A stretch of DNA of 26,613 bases from a virus: the IMG/VR virus record IMGVR_UViG_3300037193_000301, positions 1 to 26,613 of that record; one strand, given 5' to 3'. Below are positions 12,289 to 20,433 of the stretch, piece by piece. Position 1 is the first letter of the stretch. Each line of letters starts with the position of its first letter. A program made the position numbers and the translations under genes. The notes below the pieces were generated by a model. It was given only the letters and a program-made list of their open reading frames with translations, was not told the origin of the DNA and ran no database searches.

Positions 12289-12587
12289 TTCTGATTCTCC
12301 TCTGCCTCTTCGTGATTGGCTGGAACCTCAATGCCTCTGGCGTTGAGATAAGCCCTGATGAACTTCAAGTCATCTTCCATGACACGCGTCTCACGTTCTG
12401 TGATACGCGCCATCTCCTGCGTCGACTGGTATCCAACGATACTAATGCCGAACGCGACCCCTGCCAGAATGGCGATCCCGACCAGCAGCGGTACGAACCG
12501 CGACGAGTCCATGATCACCACGCTAGCGCTATGGTCCTTCACATCGGGCGCGACCACTTGGTTATTCTTAACGACAGGCTCGGTCAC
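12285..12587 (-). CDS. Single-pass membrane protein of the lysis region
   Basis: 100 residues, starting at GTG 12587 that overlaps the upstream TGA (GTGA). One transmembrane helix at about 31-52 (FVPLLVGIAILAGVAFGISIV) separates a 30-residue N-terminal part from a charged helical C-terminal part (EMARITERETRVMEDDLKFI). It could be a holin of the single-pass kind, an antiholin or an i-spanin-like protein; the sequence does not decide. The three-gene chain 12584-12916, 12285-12587 and 12076-12288 is translationally coupled. Confidence 0.65.
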   Translation of the reverse strand: MTEPVVKNNQVVAPDVKDHSASVVIMDSSRFVPLLVGIAILAGVAFGISIVGYQSTQEMARITERETRVMEDDLKFIRAYLNARGIEVPANHEEAEENQK

Positions 12588-12916
12588 GGCTTGCGCTCCT
12601 CATCTCTAAGCCTCATGTCCAGAGATTCTATCCTTCGATCCAAATTATCAAACCTTCTGTCCTGAGCATCGTTCACACGCTGTAGTGCCGTGTTCTGCTC
12701 AACGACCTTGACCATAGTTTCATTAAGCCTGTTTATGGACGTGATCGTCCATCCGCCAACAACAATCAGCACAGTCCCTATGGTGACCATCAGCCAATTC
12801 TGCAAGGCCGATAGTCGAGGATCTGCCATCGTCACAGATGCGCCTCTACGCGAGACAGCCTCTATGATCTTCTGCATGTCCTCAGGACTGAGCGACGGAG
12901 GTCTTGTTAAAGCCAT
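12584..12916 (-). CDS. Membrane protein with coiled coil, possible i-spanin-like or holin partner
   Basis: 110 residues, ATG 12916 with TAGGA upstream. A soluble N-terminal helix (SPEDMQKIIEAVSRRG) leads to one transmembrane segment (about 41-60, WLMVTIGTVLIVVGGWTITS) and then a coiled coil to the end (heptad-like NRLNETMVKVVEQN, RRFDNLDRRIESLDMRLRD). A transmembrane helix followed by a periplasmic coiled coil resembles inner-membrane spanins. The same layout occurs in other phage membrane proteins, so the role is inference. It is the first gene after the LamG adhesin. Confidence 0.6.
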   Translation of the reverse strand: MALTRPPSLSPEDMQKIIEAVSRRGASVTMADPRLSALQNWLMVTIGTVLIVVGGWTITSINRLNETMVKVVEQNTALQRVNDAQDRRFDNLDRRIESLDMRLRDEERKP

Positions 12917-12928
12917 GATGTTGTATTC

Positions 12929-14935
12929 CTAAGCTGCGTCTGCAAATGCGATTGGCGGCGGTGAGAAGTTTCCTTGGTAGCGTCCAGTACCTCTCGTGAC
13001 ACGTATGTCATCGTACTGACCTGTCAGTGTCCCGAACCCTCCGCCGGTGTCTCCGTTCGTTCCAAGACGCACTCTGTTCGCCGGATAGTTAGTCGTATCC
13101 GCCGTCCAAGTGCTTCCTACTTGAGTGCCATTGTGGAACATCCGTGTGTTTGGACCATTGCGTGAAATAGCTATGTGCTGCCACGCTCCGGCAACAATCG
13201 GCGTCGCTCCTGTGATCCTTGTGACTCCGCTAACGAAGTACAACAAGTTACCTGACTGCTGGAATATAGTCGGCACCGCACTAGCTGGCCCGCGTTGATC
13301 CCAGAACATCAACGTGCCAGCGTTAGACGGTACATACAACCAGAACTCAATCGTGAAGTCGTCTGTGCCAAATCCCCATTCTGCGCCACCATCAGAGTTC
13401 ACCTGATTCGTCGATGACGCACCAGTGAACTGCAACGACGCGCTGCCGAATCTGGCAATGGCCGTGTCGAGCAAACCGCCGTTCGCGCCATTCGTCCAGG
13501 TGCGGCCAGCGATCTGATCCGTGTAGACAGTCTGTCCATCGACACCGTCCCAATGGTTGAGAGAAATAACGTTGTCGAAGAACGGGTCGCCAACACGGTT
13601 CGGATGCGGGCGCATCGGCGGCTGGAAGTCGCTGACGTACCTCGCGAAGTTAGACGCTCTGAAGTCTTCTATCCAACCATTCAGCGTGCCAGTTCCAGCA
13701 GGCTGCGCTCCCAGTCGTATAGCCTGACTGCTGAAGTTCGTCGAGTTCGTGGCGCTTCCCGCCAACGTGCCGTTGATGAACAGACGCATGGTCGTGCCAC
13801 GTCTGCAGAGTGCGACGTGATACCATACGCCAGTCGTAGGCGACACAACGCTAGTTATAGGGTTCGCTGATACCCCGTCAAACACGCCCCACGTTCCGTT
13901 AGAACCCAATCTGTACGCGCCCCATCCGCCACCGAACGTGAAGATGAAGTTGTTGCCAGACGTCGCACTGAATCTCGTCCAGCACTCTATCGTGAAATCT
14001 CCTGTGCCCCAAGCGAAGTCGGCATCAGTCGCATCCACCCAGTCGCCTGTTCCATCAAGGCGCAACGACGCACCACCGAATCTGCTCTGCGTCGCATCGA
14101 TCGCGGCGTTGCCAGCTGGCGTCCATGTAACTCCACGTTCATCGTCGAAGTCCGTATCGAGATGCAGAATGGAAACTGCCGTGGCGAAGCGTTCATCGCT
14201 CGGGATACCGAGGTTGTCGTAGTGCGCTCGTACTGGCCTAGAGAACGTTTTCGTATACCGCGCCGCGCGCGTGATGCGCACGTCATCGATCCAACCGTTC
14301 ATATCGAAATCTGCGCCATTCGACTGCGTGCCGATCTGAAGCGTGGAGTTCGCGTTGAAGATAGTAGCCGTGCCGATGTTGCCAGTGCCAAGCAGCTGCC
14401 CGTCTACGAAGAAGTAGACAGTCGGGCCGAAGCGAACGACGCTCACGTAATACCACGTCGCCGCTGCGGGGTTCCACGCTGCTGAGAGAGTGGTAGAACC
14501 AGAGCCGTCAGTGCTATACACGAATCGAAGCGTGTTGCCATTCAACCCGAATATCCAGCCTCTCTGATTGGCAGGAGAGTTCGCCTCCCAATGAGAAACA
14601 AACGTCGCGCCTCCCGTGCCTGGATCGACGTTGAACCTCACCCAACAGTCTATGGTGAAGTCACTACTTCCAAACCCCCAATCTGCATGGTCTGGCGAAG
14701 TGATGAAATCGTCCGTTCCATCCAAGAGCAGTGACGCACCACCGAACTTGCTCTGTGCCGTGTCGATCTGCGCCCCGCCACTAGCGGTGAACACATGGCC
14801 CTTAACGTCGGTGAAAACAGTCGAGCCATCTGTTCCGTCGAGATGCAGACTCGCAACGACGTCATCCCAGAACGGGTCGCCTATAGCGCCGGCCAGCGCT
14901 CCCGGCGCACGAGAAGCTACGATGCCTGGGATCAT
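12929..14935 (-). CDS. Tail adhesin with three LamG-like jelly-roll domains
   Basis: 668 residues made of three tandem concanavalin-A/LamG-like domains at about 20-225, 243-445 and 450-662. Each begins with a LHLDGTDG-like strand, continues with FGGASLLLDGTDD and WGFGSSDFTIDCWVRF-type motifs, and ends with GWIDDVRITRAARY or equivalents (GWIEDFRASNFARY, GQYDDIRVTRGTGRY). The domains are clearly homologous but diverged. Such domains bind carbohydrates; here they would form a receptor-binding tail fibre or tip that recognises a surface glycan. The very short N-terminus (IPGIVASRAPGALAG) is the likely attachment part. The gene is coupled by ATGA to the DUF2793 gene. Confidence 0.8.
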   Translation of the reverse strand: MIPGIVASRAPGALAGAIGDPFWDDVVASLHLDGTDGSTVFTDVKGHVFTASGGAQIDTAQSKFGGASLLLDGTDDFITSPDHADWGFGSSDFTIDCWVRFNVDPGTGGATFVSHWEANSPANQRGWIFGLNGNTLRFVYSTDGSGSTTLSAAWNPAAATWYYVSVVRFGPTVYFFVDGQLLGTGNIGTATIFNANSTLQIGTQSNGADFDMNGWIDDVRITRAARYTKTFSRPVRAHYDNLGIPSDERFATAVSILHLDTDFDDERGVTWTPAGNAAIDATQSRFGGASLRLDGTGDWVDATDADFAWGTGDFTIECWTRFSATSGNNFIFTFGGGWGAYRLGSNGTWGVFDGVSANPITSVVSPTTGVWYHVALCRRGTTMRLFINGTLAGSATNSTNFSSQAIRLGAQPAGTGTLNGWIEDFRASNFARYVSDFQPPMRPHPNRVGDPFFDNVISLNHWDGVDGQTVYTDQIAGRTWTNGANGGLLDTAIARFGSASLQFTGASSTNQVNSDGGAEWGFGTDDFTIEFWLYVPSNAGTLMFWDQRGPASAVPTIFQQSGNLLYFVSGVTRITGATPIVAGAWQHIAISRNGPNTRMFHNGTQVGSTWTADTTNYPANRVRLGTNGDTGGGFGTLTGQYDDIRVTRGTGRYQGNFSPPPIAFADAA

Positions 14936-15792
14936 GCGGCCTCCGTGATGCCGAACAGATCGGCTTCATCAGCAGCGACGATCTTCACAGTGAACGTTCC
15001 TTGAGGTGGAATCACAAGCGTGCCACCCGCAGGTGGATTGATCGTCATGCCTCCGGCCTCTGTGATCGTTAACGTGCCCGATCCCGTGTATCGACCATGA
15101 TACTCCGCCCCAATCTCGAAGCCTTCGGCATCGTCGAAAGTGTACGTCGCAGCGGCGTCGCTGAAGCGCGTGTACTGGCCGGCGTTACTCGCCGTCGCGT
15201 CGGTATTCACCGCCGCAGTGTTAACGACCTCGGGTCCTCGTAACTGCAAGAGGCCAGAATTTGGAGACAGCTCCGTGAGCCTGAACTCTGTCCCAAGTAG
15301 AAGCGCTCCAAGTTGCACAGACGTGGCCGGACTACCGTCGGTTGCTTCGACAGTGGGCGAAATGAATTGCACCCACGACAGGCTCTGACGGAAGTACGCC
15401 TCGCCGTCGTTCGGCGCATCACCGAGGCCAGCAGCGAGAACCCAAGACGGCGGCGACCCGTCTACCCACTTGTACAGGTTGCCGTCTTCCAGATTGATGA
15501 TCAGCGATGCCTCACTGCCAGCTTCGAAGAACTGCCAGTAGTCACCTTCCTCGACATAACGAGCCAGATCAAGCTCGTGCCCTGCCCAATCGCCCGTCGC
15601 AACGCCGCCAGTCCCGGCAACGATATAGAGCGCTCCGTCATCGATTGGCGATCCTGGAGGTGCGTTCAAATCCATTGCAATGACCGCTGTCTGCAGCAAC
15701 GCGTCGATGAAGTTCAACGCGAGGTTAAGGCCAGCAGCCGGATCTAACGTGCCCTCCGGCACGTAAGGAATATGCTTGTTCGGAGTTGTCAT
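14932..15792 (-). CDS. DUF2793-type tail fibre or baseplate protein
   Basis: 286 residues, ATG 15792 overlapping the hub gene stop by ATGA. The first 100 residues match the DUF2793 pattern: TLDPAAGLNLALNFIDALLQ, then APPGSPIDDGALYIVAGTG, TGDWAGHELDLARY and GDYWQFFEAGSEASLIINLEDGNLYKW. In other phages this domain precedes fibre or receptor-binding regions. The C-terminal half is beta-rich and ends in TGSGTLTITEAGGMTINPPAGG, which looks like a small bead or tip. It probably links the tail hub to the LamG adhesin encoded next. Confidence 0.75.
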   Translation of the reverse strand: MTTPNKHIPYVPEGTLDPAAGLNLALNFIDALLQTAVIAMDLNAPPGSPIDDGALYIVAGTGGVATGDWAGHELDLARYVEEGDYWQFFEAGSEASLIINLEDGNLYKWVDGSPPSWVLAAGLGDAPNDGEAYFRQSLSWVQFISPTVEATDGSPATSVQLGALLLGTEFRLTELSPNSGLLQLRGPEVVNTAAVNTDATASNAGQYTRFSDAAATYTFDDAEGFEIGAEYHGRYTGSGTLTITEAGGMTINPPAGGTLVIPPQGTFTVKIVAADEADLFGITEAA

Positions 15793-17459
15793 GCTACGAT
15801 AACCTCGACCGACGGACCGTCGCCCGTCAAGTCATTCTGTTGAACCACACTAACCGTAATCGGCGAAGACGATAGCGCCGACACGTTTTGCGTCAGCCCT
15901 TGTGCGTCCGTTTCAACAACGATGTTGGGGTTCACATCGTCGCTGAATGTAACCTTGTATCCCGCGAAGCGTGCGCCATGCGCCACAGACCCGCCGCCTC
16001 CAAGCCTCCCGACTCCCTGCCATGACACAATCATGTTCGAGCCTTCACGACGTGCCATGAGGTATCCCACTCGACGCTCGATCTGCGTACGACCGACGTA
16101 TGTGAATGTCACAACAGTTCCAGTGTCCACGCTCGTGCCGAACGAAGTGGCTCGCAACGTTATACTACGACCGATGTCTGTCACGCTTGCAGGTTCAAGA
16201 CTGATGAACCCACGCTCCAGCAGCACGAACCGTTCGCCAATGCCGTGCGACGTCGACAACGTTCCAAGCCTGCCGCGCAAGAAGCCTGACAGTTCCCACA
16301 GGCCAGTGCTGACCTCGTTGGCAGTTTCGAAGCAGATGATCTCATCGCCAATGATCGCTCTGTTCGCTCTGTTCTGCATTCCTTGCAGATTGGTTGAAAA
16401 CAATTCCGCATCCGCAGTATCGACGCGCACCGTAACAGTGTTGTGATAGTCGGGGTACTCAGCAGGGTGGTCGCCGAGTGCTGTCATGGTCTCGCCCATG
16501 ATCGCACTTAGCCTTGCCTCGCCAGACTCCACGTAGTTCTGACCACCGTCATAACTAAGCTCGATGGTCGCACCTTGCCACGCCGAGAAGATGCCAGCAA
16601 CGGCGATGTACAATCCGAGGCCAGTGTTGTCGTCAGCATCACGAAGTATGCTGATGTCCAACGGCTGTATCAACGTCGGACCAACGAGGCCGGACGGTGG
16701 CGGAACTTGCGGTGCAGCCGGTATACCTTGCGCGTGAGACCTGTACGCACTCTGACGATCACGCACACAAGCGTATTCCTGATAGCCGTCTTGAACGTCG
16801 ACCTTCGCGATGCGTACGCGATCCACGCGGCCATCATGCGAAACGAAGATGTTATCGGCAGTCGTTAGATGCAGCCAGCTATCCGGCAACATGAATCGCA
16901 ACTCGCCCTTAGCATCTTCGATCATCACCTTGTGATGAACCGCGATCATCTTCGCTGCTTCTTCAGAGTGCATCAACACCGGAGTCTGAATGGTCGACTC
17001 ACCAGTCGCACGACGATCACCGGATCGCTCGCTCGATTGTTTGTCAGGAGCGAGCCCACCGAAGATATCGAAGTAGCTCAGGTGTAGTACGCGCGGAATG
17101 GCAATGGGATCCGCACGTAGCTGCTGCTCGATCTCCTCCTCAGTGTCCACCATGTCGTCTTCCGTAACCGTGGCAATCGCATCAGCTCCGCGTGGCTGGA
17201 AGTGGATACGACCATCGTAGTTCGCGGGCTCGAACATATAGACTTGCGACAACGCACGCAACGCCTCAGAGGCAGGGTACGTCGCGATCACGGCAAAGCC
17301 GCGCACACGCCACTCGCGCAACTGCGAAGTGTCGAGTTGACGTGGATCCATGCCAGCACGAATGCACAGTTCAAGAACGACGTTCTCTAACGACCAAGTG
17401 CATGACTCATTTGGATCGGTAACAGTGAACGATATAAGATCGCGTACTAAATCGTACAT
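15789..17459 (-). CDS. Tail hub protein, C-terminal part (Phage-tail_3 / GTA-like)
   Basis: 556 residues starting at ATG 17459. It opens like the middle of a long GTA-type hub: SLENVVLELCIRAGMDPRQL and ASEALRALSQVYMFEPANYDG. It continues with DDMVDTEEEIEQQLRADPIA and SYFDIFGGLAPDKQ, and a terminal part with AYRSHAQGIPAAPQVPPPSG and the beta-rich CFETANEVSTGLWELSGFLR and GRLGTLSTSHGIGERFVLL. These match the Phage-tail_3 and C-terminal regions of baseplate hub proteins of siphoviruses and gene transfer agents. In relatives a single long polypeptide carries both halves. Here the N-terminal half is a separate gene (19006-20013), with two genes in between. It acts at the tail tip during adsorption and DNA delivery. 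Confidence 0.75.
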   Translation of the reverse strand: MYDLVRDLISFTVTDPNESCTWSLENVVLELCIRAGMDPRQLDTSQLREWRVRGFAVIATYPASEALRALSQVYMFEPANYDGRIHFQPRGADAIATVTEDDMVDTEEEIEQQLRADPIAIPRVLHLSYFDIFGGLAPDKQSSERSGDRRATGESTIQTPVLMHSEEAAKMIAVHHKVMIEDAKGELRFMLPDSWLHLTTADNIFVSHDGRVDRVRIAKVDVQDGYQEYACVRDRQSAYRSHAQGIPAAPQVPPPSGLVGPTLIQPLDISILRDADDNTGLGLYIAVAGIFSAWQGATIELSYDGGQNYVESGEARLSAIMGETMTALGDHPAEYPDYHNTVTVRVDTADAELFSTNLQGMQNRANRAIIGDEIICFETANEVSTGLWELSGFLRGRLGTLSTSHGIGERFVLLERGFISLEPASVTDIGRSITLRATSFGTSVDTGTVVTFTYVGRTQIERRVGYLMARREGSNMIVSWQGVGRLGGGGSVAHGARFAGYKVTFSDDVNPNIVVETDAQGLTQNVSALSSSPITVSVVQQNDLTGDGPSVEVIVA

Positions 17460-17462
17460 GCG

Positions 17463-18047
17463 TCACCCGGTCGGATACAGCTGAAACTGGAACCGCATCA
17501 CTCTATTCAGGCCGATCTGCACGAGTCCGTTCGGCGCTACGTTCTCAGCAAGCAAGTGCTGAATCTGATAGCGCTCACGCTGCTGTCTGTAGTACAGGTT
17601 GCCGCTAATCACGTACGCAAGTATGATGTCGCTCGACGTTGTCTCCAGATCACGGTTGTCGTCATGCGCACATCGCGGCGTGATTGTCCCTAGTGGCAAC
17701 GTGGTCGTCACGAAGTTAGACACCAGACTGTCGAACCAATAGAAGTTGCAGAACCCATTCGTAAGCTGATAGGCTATGAACACGTTCATGTTTCTATCGA
17801 ACGTAAACTGAAACTCTTCAACACCGGCCACGGTCAGGACCGGTGTCGGTGGCACGCCCTCCGCAGAGAGAACGATCTGTCCATCGATGTACTCTCCTTT
17901 CCAAACCTTAACACGCAACCCACGTGTACCGTCTTGAATGTCAACGCCACCGTATTCGTAGTCGACAAGCGGACGCCTCGGCGTGCCTCTTGGATACAAG
18001 AAGCCAGCCGATATGATCTCTGTCGACAGGACACCATCTGGAATCAT
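17463..18047 (-). CDS. Tail-associated structural protein, unknown family
   Basis: The best start is ATG 18047, forming an ATGA overlap with the preceding stop and having GAGGG upstream; an in-frame TTG 21 bases further up is less likely. The product is 194 residues, beta-rich, with EFQFTFDRNMNVFIAYQL, NFYWFDSLVSNFVTTTLP and ISGNLYYRQQRERYQIQHLL. It ends with QIGLNRVMRFQFQLYPTG, reminiscent of proteins at the tail tip that carry short beta-propeller-like repeats. No named family is recognised. The position between the two hub halves implies a part of the baseplate. Confidence 0.65.
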   Translation of the reverse strand: MIPDGVLSTEIISAGFLYPRGTPRRPLVDYEYGGVDIQDGTRGLRVKVWKGEYIDGQIVLSAEGVPPTPVLTVAGVEEFQFTFDRNMNVFIAYQLTNGFCNFYWFDSLVSNFVTTTLPLGTITPRCAHDDNRDLETTSSDIILAYVISGNLYYRQQRERYQIQHLLAENVAPNGLVQIGLNRVMRFQFQLYPTG

Positions 18048-19009
18048 GTGATCGACCCTCGTGTCCAAGTGATGCCGAACTCAAGCGTCAGCGTGTTAGT
18101 ATTGTCCTTCGGAATGAGGGCGTCGAACCCAGTCTGCATGCATCCTAGCGAAGAATTTCCTCCTGGAGTTCCAAACGTGGTCAACGCCCAATTGATTCCA
18201 CCGAAGTTCCCTACATCCAATCCACACGTGACAGACGTACGTCTGGTCAAGCTAAGATTGGTGTACGCAGCAGGAGTCGCGTTCAACAGAACGTTAGATC
18301 CAGATGGGGAACTTGTAATCGCACCTATCGCACCGTTACCGAATCGGCAACTATTCAGTCCACCACCGCCAGCGCTTGCCGGCAAGTACCAATTGGTAGT
18401 ATCCGTCACGTTCGCGGCACGCACGGTATAGTCATAGTCGACGCCACCGATGTTAGCCGTTCCAGTCACATCCACGAGCGGCGGATAGTTTCGAATCTGA
18501 TAGGTGGCATCAAGCACTTCATCCGAAAGCACTGTGATGGTAGTCGGATTGCCGTCGGAATCCAAGATCAGCGCACGGCTGAACAACACGCCAGAAGCGT
18601 TAGCAGCCGCCGTCGCGATGCCGATCTCTTGCAGATTGCCGGCAGCAGCGCCCTGCGCGAACCTGTAGACTCGCGTCGTTGACTGATAGTATGGCGGCGT
18701 GGCCTGCGCAGTGGCGTTGGTCGATCTTTGATCCGTCGTACCTGCAACATGCGCTTGCAGGTTCGTATCCAACGCCGAAGGAGTCGCGCTGCCTGTTCCA
18801 ACTCTGCACGCGGCCATCCAACTGTTCAGCGTTCCAATGGCGTTCAGCCCGCCATCCGTGATGATGTTTGGAAACCAACCCGTAAGCGGACGACGGCGAC
18901 CATCAGGCCGCACCGCTTCCAGCTTAAAGAAGCCCGCCACGCGATGCTTGTAAAGAATCGCGTCCTTCGCTTCGATGATCTTAAACTTAGGAACCCAGAT
19001 ATTTGTCAT
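18044..19009 (-). CDS. Tail-tip or fibre protein, unknown family
   Basis: 321 residues, ATG 19009 overlapping the upstream stop. The N-terminus (FFKLEAVRPDGRRRPLTGWF and NIITDGGLNAIG) looks like the start of baseplate-attached fibres. The rest is rich in Thr, Ala, Gly and Asn with a beta pattern (TRVYRFAQG, GVLFSRALILDSDGNPTTI, YTVRAANVTDTTNW), typical of phage surface proteins. No enzyme motif is seen. Probably structural, sitting next to the hub and perhaps contacting the receptor. Confidence 0.65.
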   Translation of the reverse strand: MTNIWVPKFKIIEAKDAILYKHRVAGFFKLEAVRPDGRRRPLTGWFPNIITDGGLNAIGTLNSWMAACRVGTGSATPSALDTNLQAHVAGTTDQRSTNATAQATPPYYQSTTRVYRFAQGAAAGNLQEIGIATAAANASGVLFSRALILDSDGNPTTITVLSDEVLDATYQIRNYPPLVDVTGTANIGGVDYDYTVRAANVTDTTNWYLPASAGGGGLNSCRFGNGAIGAITSSPSGSNVLLNATPAAYTNLSLTRRTSVTCGLDVGNFGGINWALTTFGTPGGNSSLGCMQTGFDALIPKDNTNTLTLEFGITWTRGSIT

Positions 19010-20013
19010 GATAGCGTACCTGAAACAAATGAGAACCCCGTGATCTGAACGGCTTCGGGAAGCCCGTCTTCGTACCCAATAAGAATGACATTCAGCTCGC
19101 CTGATACGAACTCGAAAGATGTGATCTCAACAGCTTCGGGATCTCCATCTTCATACTCGCTGAATATAGTTTCGTTAGTAAAGCCGCCAACGAACTCAAA
19201 GCCTGTGACTTCAATCGCTTCTGGCTCTCCATCCTGATACGGCGGCAATACGACTTCATTGAGATCACCGCCTACAAACGAGAACCCCAAGTTCACGGCC
19301 TCTCTTAAGTTAGGCTGCAACTTCGAGTTCATAGAGAAGTCGACGTCAATCGCATTGATGTCGTTCGCAGGGTACGGGCGCGACGTCAAGTACGTCCCTT
19401 CGCAACGTTCCACTTGGAACACGTATTGCGGAATGGCCCCACGAAGATCGGTTAGATCTTCATTGGCCATCACCATGTACGCCGTTCCTCTATGCGATGG
19501 CGTGGTGCCTACGCCGAACTTGCTTTCTAGATCCGGCGAAGCGTTCTGTGTAAACGACCCATAAAAGAATCGCGCGTTCTGAAGGAACTTGTTATTGTCC
19601 CCAACAGTGAGCAGCGGATTCTCGCTCGTGTCGTACACGAGCATGTTGTTACGCCACACTCGAACGAAGCGATGGATAGGACCTTCGCACACGCCGATTG
19701 CATACGTGCGATACACACTTTCCGTTTCGACTTTCGGTCCGCCCTTACCCTGACGCTGGCGCTTCCTAACAATGTCAGGCTCACCGCTCGCGATGATGTT
19801 GCCTGCCATTGGTTGCGACAGAGCAAATACAATCGGGCGCGGAATGCCCTCCATGCTAGTCTGACGCGCGATATCTCCAATGCTCGGGCCCTTGATGACC
19901 TCAGGATCAACGGCATTACCGATCGCAGATCCGATCGCATAGCCGAGCTGCGGGTTACCAAAGTACGCGCCGACCGCTGTGCCGATTACTGTTATTGCGT
20001 CTCTTACAGACAT
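19006..20013 (-). CDS. Tail hub protein, N-terminal part, with a repeat tail
   Basis: 335 residues from ATG 20013. The start matches N-termini of large GTA-like hub proteins: GTAVGAYFGNPQLGYAIGSA, NAVDPEVIKGPSIGDI, then IPRPIVFALSQPMAGNII. The next part (YRTYAIGVCEGPIHRFVRVW and FLQNARFFYGSFTQNASPDL) also follows that family. In the usual protein the chain continues for many hundred residues. Here it breaks off after about 237 and ends in a 27-residue repeat (four units, the last truncated). The C-terminal half lies downstream at 15789-17459. A natural split gene or a shared-assembly design are both possible. Confidence 0.75.
   Translation of the reverse strand: MSVRDAITVIGTAVGAYFGNPQLGYAIGSAIGNAVDPEVIKGPSIGDIARQTSMEGIPRPIVFALSQPMAGNIIASGEPDIVRKRQRQGKGGPKVETESVYRTYAIGVCEGPIHRFVRVWRNNMLVYDTSENPLLTVGDNNKFLQNARFFYGSFTQNASPDLESKFGVGTTPSHRGTAYMVMANEDLTDLRGAIPQYVFQVERCEGTYLTSRPYPANDINAIDVDFSMNSKLQPNLREAVNLGFSFVGGDLNEVVLPPYQDGEPEAIEVTGFEFVGGFTNETIFSEYEDGDPEAVEITSFEFVSGELNVILIGYEDGLPEAVQITGFSFVSGTLS
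19009..19302 (-). repeat. 27-residue coding repeat in the hub N-terminal gene
   Basis: Four consecutive units cover residues 238-335. They start with EAVNLGFSFVGG, EAIEVTGFEFVGG, EAVEITSFEFVSG and EAVQITGFSFVSG, each but the last followed by a loop and then YQDGEP, YEDGDP or YEDGLP. The last unit is cut after 16 residues by the stop codon. Unit length is 27-28 residues. The pattern of two strands and a turn suggests a stacking beta structure. Confidence 0.85.
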
Positions 20014-20016
20014 GAC

Positions 20017-20433
20017 TCATTTCCACGGTCTATACACTTCAACAACCACGCGATCGTATGGCGCTGCCAACGATGTTTCTATCACGCCGTGCAAGTTGTG
20101 GGCGTGAATCAACGTGAGCCCTCCATCTGGATGATCACCAACTATAGCCATGTGCGACGGCTCGTTCTTGCTCCAAGCAATCAGAGCGATGTCCCCAGGT
20201 CGCGCTTCAGACGGCGGCAATGGCTCGCCCCATCGTGCGCGACACCCTTTACGAAGTCTATCTTCCCAAGGCTCACGACCGTATCCGTTCTCGTCGTAAG
20301 TATTCAAGCTGCTGTTCTCGCCAGCGAGAGCGATGAGCCCGATGCAATCTACGGCCCACGGCTTTCGGCCGCGATGTCTCCACTTCGCACCGAGCAGCTT
20401 TCTTGCTTCTAGTACAAACGCATCGGCGCTCAT
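20017..20433 (-). CDS. NlpC/P60 family tail-tip peptidase
   Basis: 138 residues, ATG 20433 overlapping the DUF2163 stop. Catalytic Cys30 lies in WAVDCIGLIALAG, catalytic His94 in EPSHMAIVG, and the third polar residue is His110 or His112 in LIHAHN. This is the compact single-domain form used by siphovirus tails. At the tail tip it would cleave peptidoglycan peptide stems during DNA entry. Gene order DUF2460, DUF2163, NlpC/P60, hub is a hallmark of GTA-like tails. Confidence 0.88.
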   Translation of the reverse strand: MSADAFVLEARKLLGAKWRHRGRKPWAVDCIGLIALAGENSSLNTYDENGYGREPWEDRLRKGCRARWGEPLPPSEARPGDIALIAWSKNEPSHMAIVGDHPDGGLTLIHAHNLHGVIETSLAAPYDRVVVEVYRPWK

